The notes beneath the pieces are model-generated. The model ran no database searches. It had not been told where the DNA came from and was given only the letters and a program-made list of their open reading frames with translations. A DNA stretch of 64,000 nt from Trichobilharzia regenti (Eukaryota > Platyhelminthes > Trematoda > Strigeidida > Schistosomatidae): positions 95,698,984 through 95,762,983 of the forward strand of contig OX235265.1 in assembly GCA_944472135.2 (NCBI GenBank), in the 5' to 3' direction. Both the position numbers and the translations under genes were made by a program. Position 1 is the first letter of the stretch; the number at the start of each line of letters is the position of its first letter. Below, piece by piece: positions 11,226-23,010 of this stretch.

Positions 11226-13605
11226 TCACCTAGGCCAAGGGAGAGACAAAGGTAGAACAAATTTCTTTTGTATACAAAGACTAGGATTGTTCTCTCGAAT
11301 TCCCATAGCTTCGGCTAAGTGTAAAAGACGGGTTCTGATTCCGTTCGAAAGACTTGATGGAATGCGGTAAATAACTTTGAAAGCACTATTTTTGTCCACT
11401 TGGTGACCACTATCAATCAAATGAGCCAAAATAGAACTTCGTATGGACTTTATTTGACCTTTTCCGAACCATGAAGGAAGATGCTCATTAATGCGTTTGT
11501 TAAGCTGTCTAGTTGTTCGGCCTATATAGCTTTCTCCACAGGAGCAACTAAATTTATAGATACACATGGAAGTGGCACAACTAGGTAACTTATCTTTCAC
11601 TTGAGCAATCAAAATTGGCCGGCTGGAAAATGACAAACAGAGGGTGGCGGCAGTATAAGTCCGTTTTATCGCTCTCGATAATCTCTGATGTAAGACTTCA
11701 CTAGCCACGTCCCCATTAAATTGCAGTTTGATGAACAGTTGTTTCTTTTTAACTGTTATCGGTTTCTCTTTATTGTACTTCGCATTCATGTGTCTCCTGA
11801 CAAATCTACTAGGATAACCCATTTGGACTAACGTATTTTGGATGTATCCTAGCTCATTCTCTAGAGAGTCATCTGTACAGATGCGTCTTGCTCTATTCGT
11901 CAGGCATCTGACCAAATTGATTTTGTAACGGATTGGTACATAACTGAGGAAATGTGTATATTGTCCTACAGATGTAGGTTTTCTATAGACATCTCTCTTT
12001 AGTGAACCATCCTCTCTTCTGCTCAATTGGACGTCAAGAAAATGTAGTCCACCATCATATTCTTCTTCACAAGTGAAGATAAGCGATGGATGTGCATCGT
12101 TAAACTTTTTTAACATTTCATTCTTGTCAGCTTTCACATCAAGAATAATAAAGGTATCATCAACATAACGAAAATAAGAATCAGCTTTTTCTATTACTTT
12201 TTTCAATGGACCATTTTCAATCTTGGCAAGAAAGAAATCTGCTAAAATTGGCCCCAACGGAGAACCCATGGCAATACCGTCGATTTGCCTGTAGTAAAGG
12301 TTGTTAAATATGAAATGTACATTCATAGTACATCTTAAAAGCAACTCTTTCAGACTACTAACCGGTATTCCGATGTCGATCTGTTTTTCTAGTATCTGTT
12401 GGCATATGAATTCCACAGTCTCCATAAGTGGTACATTGGTAAACAGTGATGCTACATCGAGGGAAAGCATTTGCTTTCCATTTACATTAATATCATCCAC
12501 GTTAGCAATAAATTCAAAAACATCTTTAACACTATGATTTACTACCATCTTGTGTAATGGTTGGAGGAGTTCACCTAGCCACTTTGCCACTCCATGGTAG
12601 GTAGAGTTTGACATATCCAGGACTGGACGAAGAGGAAGTCCTGGTTTATGTATTTTGGGCAGACCGTACAGACGTGAAGTATTACTTCCAGTAGGTTTAA
12701 GACGGTTATAGGCTGCCTCTGAGATTATTCCGCTTTTTCTCAGTTCCTTAAGCGTGTTGGTTAACTGCTTTTCAGCCTTTCCGTCCAGATCTATTGGGTT
12801 AATAAGGTTTTGGAACTTCGTTTCATCATTTAGAAGCGAATTCATTTTGTCTACATAATCACACTTATTCATCAATACTACTCCGTCTCCTTTATCAGGT
12901 CTACTGATTATAATGCTTTCATCGTTCCTTAACTTTCTTAGGGCTTCTCGATGCTGTTTAGTCAGTAAACTCTTACTAGAATGACTATTGTTTTTATACT
13001 GTTGACAGCTGTCGACTAGTGTTGTTTTGAACCTAGCGACTTCATCGTCTGATGTTGGGGTTAAATCTTTCGTTTGTAGGAGGAAGTTTTCAAACTGGAT
13101 GTTGGTATCGAGTTGGTTGACCTTATATCCTTGGTCACAAAATCTAGGACCCAATGATAATGCTTCTAACTGTAATTTATCTAATGTTACACTTGAAAAA
13201 TTATGGACATCCTTTTCAGGATTTTGACTGTCTAATGATTTGACAAGTTTCGTTCTCCTTTTCTCTGTCGACATACTCAATGAAATCAAATAATAAATCC
13301 TGAGGAAGTTCATCGACTGCAAATTTCTTCTGTGATAAATTTCTTTCTATATCCGAAATGTACATTTTTAAAGAGTCCAATTGGTTAAGTGCATAACGTT
13401 TCAGTGATCGGGAATTAGGATAAACTTTATTACGACGAAGAGATTTCCAGTAAATTTGAGGATATCGATTATTATTTAAACAATCATTTATAAAATCTAG
13501 ACAAGTTTTCGCTTCTGTGAGTCTGGCGTTACACTTCAAGTACTCATTGAGTGCCTTTAATGCACTGGGATCCACACGTGATTTCAAATTGTTAAATATT
13601 CCCAT
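11226..13605 (-). pseudogene. PLE1 reverse transcriptase/GIY-YIG protein, one frameshift
   Basis: The ATG at 13605 starts MGIFNNLKSRVDPS; this frame ends at 13216 after 129 codons. The remaining 698-codon frame overlaps it and stays open to 11226. Continuity with PLE2 puts the break at the A-rich run about 13245-13262, where DREK of the first frame passes into RRTKLVKS of the second: one indel. Downstream everything is present: [76 protein letters not shown] and the nuclease CIYKFSCSCGESYIGR, ending SLPWPR. Role as for PLE2; one mutation from intact. Confidence 0.9.
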
Positions 13606-13614
13606 TTATAATAT

Positions 13615-13698
13615 TAGAACAAGACATATAAGCGAACAATGCTGTTTTCAATTAGATCTAATTGAAAACAATATTGTTCGCTTATATGTCTTGTTCTA
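13615..13698. repeat. 84-base palindrome at PLE1 5' end
   Basis: Two inverted copies of the terminal repeat meet at AGATCT (13654-13659), with a two-base mismatch (GC against AT). It could fold as a long hairpin in RNA or DNA. The left arm continues into the PLE1 start codon. Confidence 0.9.
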
Positions 13699-13849
13699 AA
13701 ATTATTCCAACTTGTACACGATTGAACTATTCGCGCCTTCAAGTTGCCCGCCAAAGGCGAGCAAAGCGAATGAACCAACGTTCAATGTTCACGTTCATTC
13801 ACATCGGTTTTTATGCTGACTAAGTGCGAAAGATTTCCAGAGTGATGAA

Positions 13850-14090
13850 GATCTCACTTGCTTTTCCCATCCTACTTTCCAAATCCTCATCTATGCTATC
13901 ACCTGTAGCTGAAATGATGTTTCCTAGATAAGTGAAAGTGGAGTAACCTCTGTCAGATTTCCCCGGTTGATAGTGATAAGCTACTGGATGTTTTTGCTAT
14001 ATTGGTTAGCTATGTTCATCATCGTCTTCTCTATGTTCACTCTGAGTCCTAGATTTACCACTTCTTTAGCTAGTCTGTGAGTTCTTGAAC
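13850..14090 (-). pseudogene. LINE-A fragment A3
   Basis: TGTAGCTGAAATGATGTTTC, CTAGATAAGTGAAAGTGGAG and CATCGTCTTCTCTATGTTCA match the segment upstream of the LINE-A 3' end. Confidence 0.6.
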
Positions 14091-14094
14091 CCTG

Positions 14095-14689
14095 AAACAC
14101 GATACAGAGTTAATTTTCAACAGGACTGTCAACTACAATCGAATTCGTCATTTGTTAATTTTACTATCTGAGGTGATACCTCACCTACGGTATCTTTTAT
14201 AAGCCACAAAATGTTCAAGTTTCAATGTTCATATATGGTCATCTTGGTACTACAAGTGGTAATCATGACAGCAAGCTATAAAGCCACTGTTTACATCAAA
14301 CTGTAGTATATACCATCATGGCAAAAAGAGTTACACTGGCAGTTAGTGTTTTGTAATAAGATAGGAAAAATAGGCATAAAGGAAAATATTTCGCTATTGT
14401 ATTACCAACTAGGCTTGAAGATGATTGAGAGGCCTATTGATTTTAGAAGTATCTCTTTTAAAATAAATAATTTTTACTGTGCATTTATTGTACCGCAATA
14501 TGTACTCATCATTCTGGTTTCTCAATGAATTAATTCCCTATGGACAGAAGTTTGCTAATTTTACTAGAAAGAATTTGAAACTTATAAATTGTAAAGAGTA
14601 GCCGTAAAGTTTTCTGACTGTTATTTGTTTTAAATGACTTTGTATTCCCTCTTGACTGGTTATACTCGACAGAGAAATGTTCAATCTCT
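14095..14689. other. No gene recognised
   Basis: One 60-codon frame (14346-14528) without family resemblance. Confidence 0.5.
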
Positions 14690-15090
14690 GTTCACATATC
14701 GACTCCTTATGCGGATGCTTCGACTTTATCTGACAATTAACGCTGATGTTATTTGGTAGGTGTTGATTAGCAGCGGAATAAAGGATTCTAATTCTGTCAC
14801 CTTTATGACTTGTTAGCTGGATGTACCTGCAATGTATAGTGGTGGTGTTCCCATTGTTTTAAATCCGAAACCGTTATCCACTAGGCCAGTTGAACTACGA
14901 CTGCCGCCTGTTATATAACGAGCGCCAGTTATTATTTTTCTAAGATATTTTTGTATTTCCCCTTGGTTAGTGATATTCGACCGAAGTGTTCAACCTCTGC
15001 TACTCACTACTTACTAAGACTGCGGGCACATTCAACTGACAGATCGCGAATAGGACGAAACTTGCATTTGGATTCTTCTAAATCACATCA
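14690..15090. repeat. Two decayed Sm-alpha fragments, - then + orientation
   Basis: 14700-14900 resembles the - strand hammerhead arm and tRNA-like part (TTAGCTGGATGTACCTGC retained). 14985-15085 resembles a + strand arm (CTGACAGA, then AATAGGACGAAAC). The order suggests another inverted pair, but both are heavily mutated. Confidence 0.5.
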
Positions 15091-16219
15091 TGTTTTGATT
15101 GTAGTCACTCAACCATGCTTCCTCTTGTTTTAACGCGGTATTGTTATGGTTGTAGTTGACGTTGCAGGTGACGTCACAGCTGATGAATAGAGAGCTTTAA
15201 TTAACGGTCTATATTTCTGTAGCTTGAATTCTACTAGGTTAGGCTATCAATCACGTCAGGAACTAACCCTGTCGACGGCTAGTTTAAGGAAGTAGTTTTC
15301 TTACATTAGATAATCCTTGTCAGAACTAATCAATAAAAGTGCGCCCTGATATTACCTCACTTTCATCCCTTAAAATTAGGAATTACAGAGTAGCACTTAC
15401 AAATCAGGCACATTTTCATTTATCCCTGTTAAACAGCTGTCTGCTGATGTCTAATTTTCAGTCCTCCCCTATACAGTATCGAGTTATCATCAAATCTGCC
15501 TTCTTAACACAATCGAATCTCCACACATCTAACAACTAAAAAGTTATGATTTATCATCAAATACTGTCTGAAACAGTTGGAAATTTCTGCACAAAATTCT
15601 TGTATAAACACTAGTACTGTGCTAGTCATCTGACCATACCTGCCTTATCGCTTATACGTGTCTTCTGCCAATGATAACAGTAGAAAGAATGATGTGAAAT
15701 AGAATATATCTTCAATACACTGTTGAAAAATCCCAGAAGTTTAGTGATTACTGAGTCTGAATTAGATTTATTGAAGTTGACTTCCTAAATCTGATATTTC
15801 CCACAGTGTAGACTGTCATACATTGAGTGCCTGTATGAATGTTAGTTAAACGCATAGCAGAACAGTCATTCTGGCCTTCAGAAATTTGTAAGACGTTCAG
15901 TCACATAAAACAGGCCTTCCAAAATTAGACTTTTGTTATACAATCACAGTTATCGCTAAGTTAGAAAAATAAAAGGGCAACATATTTCACCCTTTTACTT
16001 CCCTTAAAATAACCCCAATGAATTAAACAGTGGCATCCTGTTATGCGCTGGTAGTGTAATTGTAGACTGCTAGCCAGCCCTGTGAGAGATCCAGGATCCA
16101 TTCCCCGTTGACGTACTCATAAACCTTGTCTAGTTTACCAACACACAATAAGTCCAGAGAAGAGGTAAAACTGAGAGTGATGGTAGCAACTCCACTTTGC
16201 TAGTAAGTTGTCAACTTCA
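15091..16219. other. No gene recognised
   Basis: A weak tRNA-like stretch at about 16040-16110 (CTGGTAGTGTAATTGTAGAC) may be a dead SINE; nothing else. Confidence 0.45.
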
Positions 16220-16435
16220 CTAAACTGTATAAGACAGAATTCAAGGGCCATTGGAGCGGTCACAGTGGCTTAATGGTCTACGAGCTTGCTAAGTAACCAC
16301 AAGGTCCTGAGATCGAACCCTGGGGATGGCGTACTGTCGATCAGTCCCAGACTTGAACGATACAGCTGTCCAGTACTCTCTGGTTTCCAGCGTCTCTCTA
16401 ACTGATAAAATCTGGATTTCTTTCGGTTTTTTTAT
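16220..16435 (+). repeat. SINE-C copy, single
   Basis: tRNA-like GTGGCTTAATGGTCTACGAG with box B GATCGAACCC, then a mutated hammerhead (CAGTCCCAGACTTGAACGAT, CAGCTGTCCAGTACTC). Confidence 0.6.
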
Positions 16436-16449
16436 TCACTAACGTGTCC

Positions 16450-16665
16450 AGTGGAACATAGGGTGGCTTCAAGCTACAGGCTTAAAGTTTCGGTAGAAGT
16501 GGTGTTTACTTTTACTGGATGGGTTTGCGAGCTTCATGCCCAACATTTTGTCTTTACCAGTCTTATTACTGGTTTAACGAGCGCGTTTTGGGAGCCGGGA
16601 ATTGAAACCCAAACCACCTGCGTGGTTTGTGGGCATTCTACCACTGTGCCACTGACGCACATATC
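16450..16665 (-). repeat. SINE-B copy
   Basis: Same layout as 19092-19326 on the - strand: GGCTTCAAGCTACAGGCTTA, TTTACCAGTCTTATTACTGG, and tRNA-like head with ATTGAAACCC. Confidence 0.65.
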
Positions 16666-16844
16666 AATCTGTGATCAAACTTTAAACAAAAGCGTCCACT
16701 CTGAAATGAAAGACTAAATCCCATTCCATCCATTATGCAAATTACTGAGTTTGTTAACTTGTGGTTCAATAGCTCATTAGATAACACTATACAGTAAGTG
16801 TCTGAAACAATCAATACGTATCTTTTTGGGTAAAGCATTACTTA

Positions 16845-16930
16845 CACGGAATCCAGATACATTCAGCTGCTGATAGTTCCCTATTAGGATAAAAAACGCC
16901 TACCCAGGATTTCGCTACTAGCCATTCTCT
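16845..16930 (+). repeat. Decayed Sm-alpha hammerhead fragment
   Basis: ATACATTCAGCTGCTGATAG and CCCAGGATTTCGCTACTAGCC align with stem I and the 3' end of the Sm-alpha hammerhead; the core is lost. Confidence 0.5.
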
Positions 16931-17009
16931 TAGAAATATTTATTTTCAATGCTGGCAAACTACATCTTATTCTCTACACGACCGATGGTGATACCTCAAC
17001 TGAAAGATG

Positions 17010-17360
17010 ATGTGCTGAAGAGAGTTATATTGGCCGTTGCTCTAGGAACTTTATTTTTCGTGCTCACTCGGAAACATCTCCCAGTATGACTAAGTAAAGG
17101 TGTAGTGAAAACCACTAACATTTCGATATTGGACCATCTGATGCAAACTGGCCGGCCACAAAGCCAGCCAGTATGGAAGAATCCTTCTGTACCATCTACC
17201 GAGTGCCTAATAAATTGCCAGTCATCAAAGCACCGCATGCTCCAAACAGCGGAGGCTATTGCAATTCGCCACAAAAAACCAGTGCTCTCTCTGTGTTCAA
17301 AAGAAGCAAATCCAGCCACCTAGCCCCTACTACTGCCCTGGCCGGGCTTCAGTAGAGACT
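17010..17360 (+). pseudogene. PLE C-terminal remnant
   Basis: Split over frames: LDHLMQTGRPQ, LLQTAEAIAIRHKKPVLSLC and KEANPAT resemble the PLE nuclease tail ([20 protein letters not shown] in PLE2). Multiple frameshifts. Confidence 0.65.
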
Positions 17361-18224
17361 ATAAATTCATAAATTTGTAATATTATCTTTCCTAGTTTTT
17401 TGTGACATTCGGTGCTTATTGTTATGTTGGTGCTATTGAGTGAGCTGTAATCTATCAATATTATTGATTCCATTTTATTTAAACAACATTAATGTTGTTC
17501 ATAACACTAATTCATTCATTGACTATAATGCCGATATAACTGTAGAGCCTGATGAAGAAGAGGTTATCGAAAAGAGTATTCTTTCTTTAGTATCCATTCT
17601 TTTGAAAATATTTATTTATCCATAAGAATAACTTATTTTTTTTTACCATCCCAATTTCAATGAGACAATCCACTCTCAACGCGTTGTCTCTTTTGTCCAT
17701 TTTGGCCACTTCGCTTAACGAGAGTAATTCACATGACATTTACATAGATAAGTTGAATGAAATTCAACTTGCCCATCATTAATAAGTAATAAGGTAATAA
17801 AACTGAGAAGAAAAACTGCGTAAAAATTCACTCACCATACTCACACACACACACACACGTATGCACGCATGTCATACGTGAAACGAAAAGTGAAGAAAGT
17901 AATTACATAAGACTGAGTAGAATTCAACACTCTAAGGTGTGAACTGTTAGTTTCCTGCATGCAAAGTACAGAAAAGTTTGATATCATATGACAAGTGTAG
18001 AAACCTTAATTAAGATGACGAGGAGGTATAATAGTAGTAGTAGTAGTAAGAAAAAGAAGAGGGATAATTAAGGAGGAATTAGGAATAAAGACCAAAATAA
18101 AATAAGGATTACTCATGCTCATTTAGCTAATCTGAAAGCATTTCTTCATCATACTTTGATGGAGGTTAGTTTGTAGGTTAGATTGTAAGGATTAGATTGC
18201 TTTTTATGAGTTGATAACGGATTA
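17361..18224. other. PLE-end-like motif, then unassigned sequence
   Basis: 17543-17600 has a hammerhead-like PLE terminus (CCTGATGAAGAAGAGGTTAT, CGAAAAG). Short (CA)n at 17844-17858 and (AGT)n at 18031-18048. No gene. Confidence 0.45.
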
Positions 18225-18610
18225 ATACTTACTTTACTTTACTTTACTTCGGCTATCTCCTACGGAAGGATGAGCCGGCTTCATGAACCATGAAGTTTCA
18301 TGGGAACTGGGTACGAGTGATGTCCCCAGCATCGCTTGGCCTTTGTTTGAGAGTGCAGCTCTAGCCTTTACACAACCAAGTGTGACCTACAAGGCAGTAG
18401 GAGTGCAGTAGGGAGTCCACTATCCATTGGCAGCCGGTGACCGGAGTCCGGTTCATTCACCTTTTTGAATGGGGCCAGTCATCCAGGGCATCCAATAAAC
18501 TCTTTGTCCATACGTCTGCCAGTGAGCTCCGGTGAGCTTCATACGCCAGTCATTGGAGGTTTGGAATCAGGGTTTAGCCATCTCCCCTAGACTGTCATCC
18601 AATGGACAGT
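18225..18610 (-). repeat. GC-richer repeat with (AAAGT)n tail
   Basis: CTTACTTTACTTTACTTTAC begins a block with clearly higher GC than its surroundings; on the - strand the pentamer run would be a 3' tail of a retroelement. No coding match recognised; ends where SINE-C starts. Confidence 0.4.
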
Positions 18611-18629
18611 CAACGCGGTTAAGAGCGCC

Positions 18630-18950
18630 GGATTGATATCAGTTAGAGAACCATTGAAAACCAGGGACTACTGGACAGTGCCGTTTCATCAACCTAGTTT
18701 GGGAATCATCGGCAGTACGCACCCATCACAGAATGTTTCGAACCCAAGATTTTCCAGTTACAAAGAGAGCTCGTATACCACTCAGTCACTGGGACCCGAT
18801 TCAGTGGGCAGCCCATGAATTCTAACTTCTATCAATTCGTAATTTATCGCGACTGGCACCAACTAATGTCGTCGGTGAGACATCCATCCTCACACACATA
18901 ACTGGATGGACCTCACTGGTCACGACTTCTCACTAGAAAGAATTCCAGGA
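18630..18950 (-). repeat. SINE-C copy, near full length
   Basis: Matches 51177-51505 throughout: ATCAGTTAGAGAACCATTG, TACTGGACAG, box B complement TTCGAACCC, and the head ending CTCACTGGTCACGACTTCTC. Confidence 0.7.
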
Positions 18951-19091
18951 AACTCCGTCCTGTAGCAAGTCACTAGCAAGTATTAGATTAGTTTTCTATA
19001 GTTGGTTTGCAATGATTTTCAATGGTTATCTAACTAATATCAATCCGTTATCCACTTGTAAAAATGAATTATATCTACCACAATCAGGGAT

Positions 19092-19326
19092 GTGTGCGTC
19101 GGTGGCATAGCGGTTAGGACGCTCGCCGACCATTTACATGGTCCGGGGTTCGATCCCCGGCCGACGCACTCCTTCACCTTGTTAAACCAGAAATGATGCT
19201 GGTAAAGAGGAAAGGTTGGGCATAAGGCTAGCAACCCCATCCTGTAAAATAAACACTGCTACAGAAACTTCAAGCCACTAGCCTGAAGACCTATGTTCCA
19301 CTGAGGAACGTGAAGGAAAAGAAAAA
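19092..19326 (+). mobile_element. SINE-B, best copy, tRNA-like head
   Basis: Flanks ACAATCAGGGAT (19080-19091) and ACAATTAGGGAT (19327-19338) are a target duplication with one mismatch. The head 19096-19168 keeps a 7-bp acceptor-like stem GCGTCGG/CCGACGC and T arm CGGGGTTCGATCCCCG. The body has CAGAAATGATGCTGGTAAAG and ends in an A-rich tail. Other copies in the window share the body. Confidence 0.8.
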
Positions 19327-19696
19327 ACAATTAGGGATAAATGGAAAAGTTAAACATTAAGCACCACCAACTACCAATCAGCGAATGACCTCGAACAATG
19401 CACCAATCACGTGAAGGAGGCATTTTTGTGTATGGGATACATATATTTAGGAAAAAAATATAAATAAAAACTGTAGAAAAGTGTTACAGAGGATATCTTT
19501 CCCTCACATTTAATAAAAATAGCTCTCAGTTTTAAGTTGGAGTATCAACAGAGTATAATTCCATTGTGGGTAAAATTTATTTCATGAATAATTCCCATTC
19601 GAACATTAGTAGACAGAAGACAAGTAGTTCAGCGAAGAGTCTCTTTTCGGCGGATTCATTTTCATAGCTGTACAATCGCAAATATATATGGTTATT

Positions 19697-19697
19697 T

Positions 19698-19735
<38 letters not shown>
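19697..19735. repeat. (TA)n microsatellite inside PLE3
   Basis: GTGTATATATA...TACAT, about 36 bases; the same position of the PLE terminal region carries a shorter TA run in PLE4 (40692-40707). Confidence 0.9.
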
Positions 19736-19736
<1 letters not shown>

Positions 19737-20017
19737 TAAATTTGTCAAACGAAAATACAATTAGTAAGTTCAGGTGAATTGGATGTTCATATAAGAGGAT
19801 AATAACAAAAGTGATGAGTTATCATAAATGATTGTTAAATAAGAGTTACGTAATGGCATGAATAGTTTGATGAATGAGTTGTGCTCAAAGGGTGTACATG
19901 GAAACAAAATAATACACAGAATTACACAAGGGTTTTAAGTTAGAAAAATAAGCATACAAACAGAAGTAAGGTCAAATCAAACAAACAAAGAAAAGTTAGG
20001 TCAAATCAAAGGAGTAG

Positions 20018-21018
20018 TTACCATGCGAGTAGAAGTGGTTGGATAATTTTCTTTTGTATGCATAGTTCTGGTTCCTCCGACTGGATGGCTAGGGCTTCTG
20101 CGATGCAAAGAAGACGGAATCGTACTGTCTTTGGAAGGTTGTTCTTCACTTTGTAGATTACTTTGAAGGAGGCGTTCGTTGAGATGGAATGACCAGTGTT
20201 GACGAGATGTTCGATTATTGCACTCCTTTTATGGCCATTATTTCCTTTCTGTAGCCACGCTGGATAGTGTTCTTTGACCCTTTTTGACAGGATGCGCGTT
20301 GAACGACCGATTTACCTGGCTTCACAGCAACAGGTGAACTGATATATACACATAAAAGTGGTCATGTGCGGAATCTTGTCCTTTGGGTTTCTGCAGATCA
20401 GTGGGCGACTGGAGAACACTATTCTTAGTGTTGCCGCAGGGAAATTTCTTTCTAAAGTGGTGGAAATTCTCCTTCTGAGGACGTCAATGAGTAGGTCACC
20501 TTTGAAGTTGAGGTTCATATAAGGAATCTTTTTTGGCACGGATGGTGTCTCTTGCTTTTGGATTTTCTGTTTGATGTTTTGTCTACGAACCTTGATGGGT
20601 AACCATTTTGTATGAAGATTTCTGTCAGGAAGTTTAGTTCTTCTTCCATGGTGTCGGAGCTGCAGATGCGTCTGACGCGAGTGGCAAGAGATTTAATTAG
20701 GTTTCTTTTCCGACTGATTGGTACCCAGCTGTAGAAACTTGTTAATTGTTTGTTCCAAGTCGGTTTCCTGTGGATTGACCTTCTTATAGTTCAAGTCATC
20801 TCTCCTTGTAAGCTAAACATCAAAAAAAGGGATTTTAGATTCATTTTCAGTTTCCAGAGTGAACTTTGTGGCTGGATGGCATTTGCTGAATATTTGCAGT
20901 AGTTGATTGAGATCGTGACCGTCATCACAGATGATAAAGATGTCGTCAACATATCTAACGTACAAATGGAAATTGTCGATATTTGATTTGAGTGGGCCGT
21001 TTATTTTGATAAAGTCTC
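20018..21018 (-). pseudogene. PLE3 RT/GIY-YIG fragment
   Basis: The - strand starts at GPLKSNIDNF, runs through YVRYVDDIFII (RT motif C), FTLETENESKIPFF, then shifted frames to [34 protein letters not shown] (nuclease motif, Gly-Ala-Arg lost) and ends [14 protein letters not shown] before TAA. Motifs A and B are absent: a 5'-truncated, frameshifted copy related to PLE2. Confidence 0.8.
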
Positions 21019-21199
21019 ATAGTGTTATTCAGTAATATTCACTGAGCAATAAACTGTGCCTGAAACGTCGTCATCAGTAAATATTACTACATCAGAATAA
21101 ATTTTACCCACAATGGAATTATACTCTACCGCCACAGAGCACAAGTTGTATTCTTATGTCAACAGAGTAATTTAACCAGATTCTATGCATGTAATTATT

Positions 21200-21375
21200 T
21201 AGGTCTTCTAATCCTAAAATTAACCCTAATCTTTCCTAAACCTAGCCCTACCGTGAGAATATCCCTTAACTAGATGTATTCTAACTCGAACCAACCCTGA
21301 TGTCGCCTTTATTAGGTTAACCTAACCCTAACTTGTCCTAGGCTAAACAGTAACTTAACCCTTCCCAAACCTAAG
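21200..21375 (-). repeat. Degenerate telomere-like CCCTAA-rich tract
   Basis: Repeated variants of CCTAA (AACCCTAATC, CCTAACCCTAAC, TTAACCCTTCC) over about 170 bases, never a clean array. Confidence 0.55.
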
Positions 21376-21834
21376 CTGAAACTTTCCAGATATACCATTT
21401 AATAGCATAACACTTCTATGAGCATATTTTATTGATGATGACAACATTACTTGCCAGGTTTCACTAACTTGTTCAATGAGTGTTTCAAGGTCATTGGTGC
21501 AGTCGCACTCTATTGGTAGTTAGTTAGCGGTGCTTAAAGTTTAACTTGGCCGGATATATGATAACTCATTCAGTTTGTTTGTATATTTTTCCTTGAAACT
21601 TAAATACTATACAAGTCAGACTAAGCTGTACTAGAACTTTGGTTAGAAATCCAATTTCTCGATCAGAAATAAGTTCATTTCTATCTGCATCTGTAGTCGT
21701 GTTCATTGGAATTGGTGCACACAAATTGATGACTTCCAAACTAACCATTTTTCTTCACTATTCACTTTTAAACTATTCAGTCTAGTTAGAATATCTCTAA
21801 CATTTATAAATCAGAGGGAATACTAGCTAGTTGT

Positions 21835-22090
21835 TTTGTCCTAGTTTGGGAATCCTCAGCATTACAAACGCATGACCTATTCAGGAATCGAATCCATTAC
21901 CTTCAGGTTGCTAGGCCAAGCCTATCAGCCATTCGGTCACTTAGGTGATGATTCATGGACGTATGAATCCTAACTTTTGTCACTTCATGATGTAGTGCTG
22001 TCCCTAATCAATGTCGTTGATGTACGTCCACTTCATTTTGACAGGGTTGACCCCACTGGATACGACCTTTCAGTACAGCCTCAGGACATT
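21835..22090 (-). repeat. SINE-C fragment
   Basis: TTTTGTCCTAGTTTGGGAAT, box B complement AATCGAATCC, GGTCACTTAGG and the head TGACAGGGTTGACCCCACTG. Confidence 0.55.
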
Positions 22091-22354
22091 TATACAGTAG
22101 CCACCAATGAGGTGTAGACTGATATTTAGACTGTGGATTTCCTGTAGAGATATGGAATCAATCGTGAGTCTAATGGGGTACACTGATTATCGAACTTTCG
22201 GGAAGTCATACATCCTAATGAAAGTTATCGGTTTTGGAGAATTAAATTAAACCATTTACATTCTGCTAGAAATGGTTTCATCCAGGGATTAAGGTTTATT
22301 GCGAATCTCTTAACTTTGTTCAACACACTGTCTACCGGTTTCATAATTGCTGAA

Positions 22355-22600
22355 TATTATCCTATTTGTGTGTGGGCATTAAACTTTTCCAGGTAGTTTG
22401 ATTTGTCTAGTACTTCTGTTGAGCTGTTTTCATCTGACTTAGTAATTTCTACTTTGAGAGTAACACCGTTAGCCAATTTTTTCTTTATACTCCGAATTGA
22501 AGTATGCGCTGAAGATGTCACCCAGTAGGGTGATGAAAGCTTCACAGATTAACCATCCAGCTCAGAGAACAAAACCACATCAAAATTTTACATTTCAAGT
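22355..22600 (-). pseudogene. PLE family B fragment with terminus
   Basis: The - strand reads RSIKKKLANGVTLKVEITKS and VLDKSNYLEKFN, like the N-terminal RT region of PLE-B; next to it on + is the terminus GCGCTGAAGATGTCACCCAG. Confidence 0.6.
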
Positions 22601-22805
22601 GACTTGACACTAGTTATGAAAATGTAAATACTGCACTTGATTTCAGAGGAGTGTAGATATGTATTAAGCATTCAGTCTTCACCGGCTTAGATACTTTCAT
22701 CTGTGCCACTTCTAGGGGAAATTATCTCGCTTAGACAAATGTAAGATATATCCTCATTGAGAAATCTCCCATGCATGTTGATTGATTGCTATTACATAAG
22801 ACATA

Positions 22806-23010
22806 TGCGTTAGTGGCACAACGGTAGGATGCTCGCCAATCACGCCGCATGTGGTTCGGGTTCGATCCCCTGCCACCGACGCACTCATTCACCTCACTTG
22901 CCAAGCCAGTAATAAGACTGGTAAAGAGGGAAGGTTCGGCTTGAGGCTAGAAATATCCATCCGAAACTCCAAGTCTGTAGCTTGAAGCCACTCCACTAGG
23001 ACCGTAAAAG
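22806..23010 (+). repeat. SINE-B copy
   Basis: TTAGTGGCACAACGGTAGG, box B GGGTTCGATCC, AGTAATAAGACTGGTAAAGA, ending in an A-rich tail; possible duplication ATAAGACA on both sides. Confidence 0.7.

Larger units (their letters stand above)
10788..13701 (-). mobile_element. PLE1: nearly complete Penelope-like element
   Basis: Flanked by a 12-base repeat TTATTCCAACTT at 10776-10787 and 13702-13713. Copies of a roughly 75-base terminal repeat lie in direct orientation at about 10788-10862 and 13583-13659; the right copy overlaps the start of the coding frame. A third, inverted copy (13654-13698) makes an 84-base palindrome with it. Between the stop codon and the left end are (AAT)n-rich bases (about 10930-11120). 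Confidence 0.85.
19556..21158 (-). mobile_element. PLE3: 5'-deleted Penelope-like element
   Basis: 11-base duplications TCAACAGAGTA at 19545-19555 and 21159-21169. The outermost about 30 bases are inverted repeats (TAATTCCATTGTGGGTAAAA and its complement). The left part has the PLE terminal motif GTTCAGCGAAGAGTCTCTTT, shared with PLE2 and PLE4. Confidence 0.78.
19347..21552. repeat. Merlin-like inverted ends around PLE3
   Basis: Left AAAAGTTAAACATTAAGCAC...ACCAATCAGCG (19347-19395) and right complement GGCCAAGTTAAACTTTAAGC (to about 21552) resemble the Merlin ends at 36134/37014. This suggests a non-autonomous Merlin relative that later received PLE3. No target duplication was found. Confidence 0.45.

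Noticed and set aside
13216..13605. Separate 129-residue protein upstream of PLE1 RT
   Set aside because: It aligns with the N-terminus of the PLE2 protein; the split is a frameshift, not two genes.
17105..17323. Novel 72-residue protein
   Set aside because: Residues LLQTAEAIAIRHKKPVL match the PLE nuclease tail; it is a PLE remnant.
19096..19168. Possible tRNA gene
   Set aside because: Acceptor-like and T-arm stems are good, but the anticodon arm lacks a 5-bp stem with a 7-base loop, and the sequence continues into a SINE body with target duplications.
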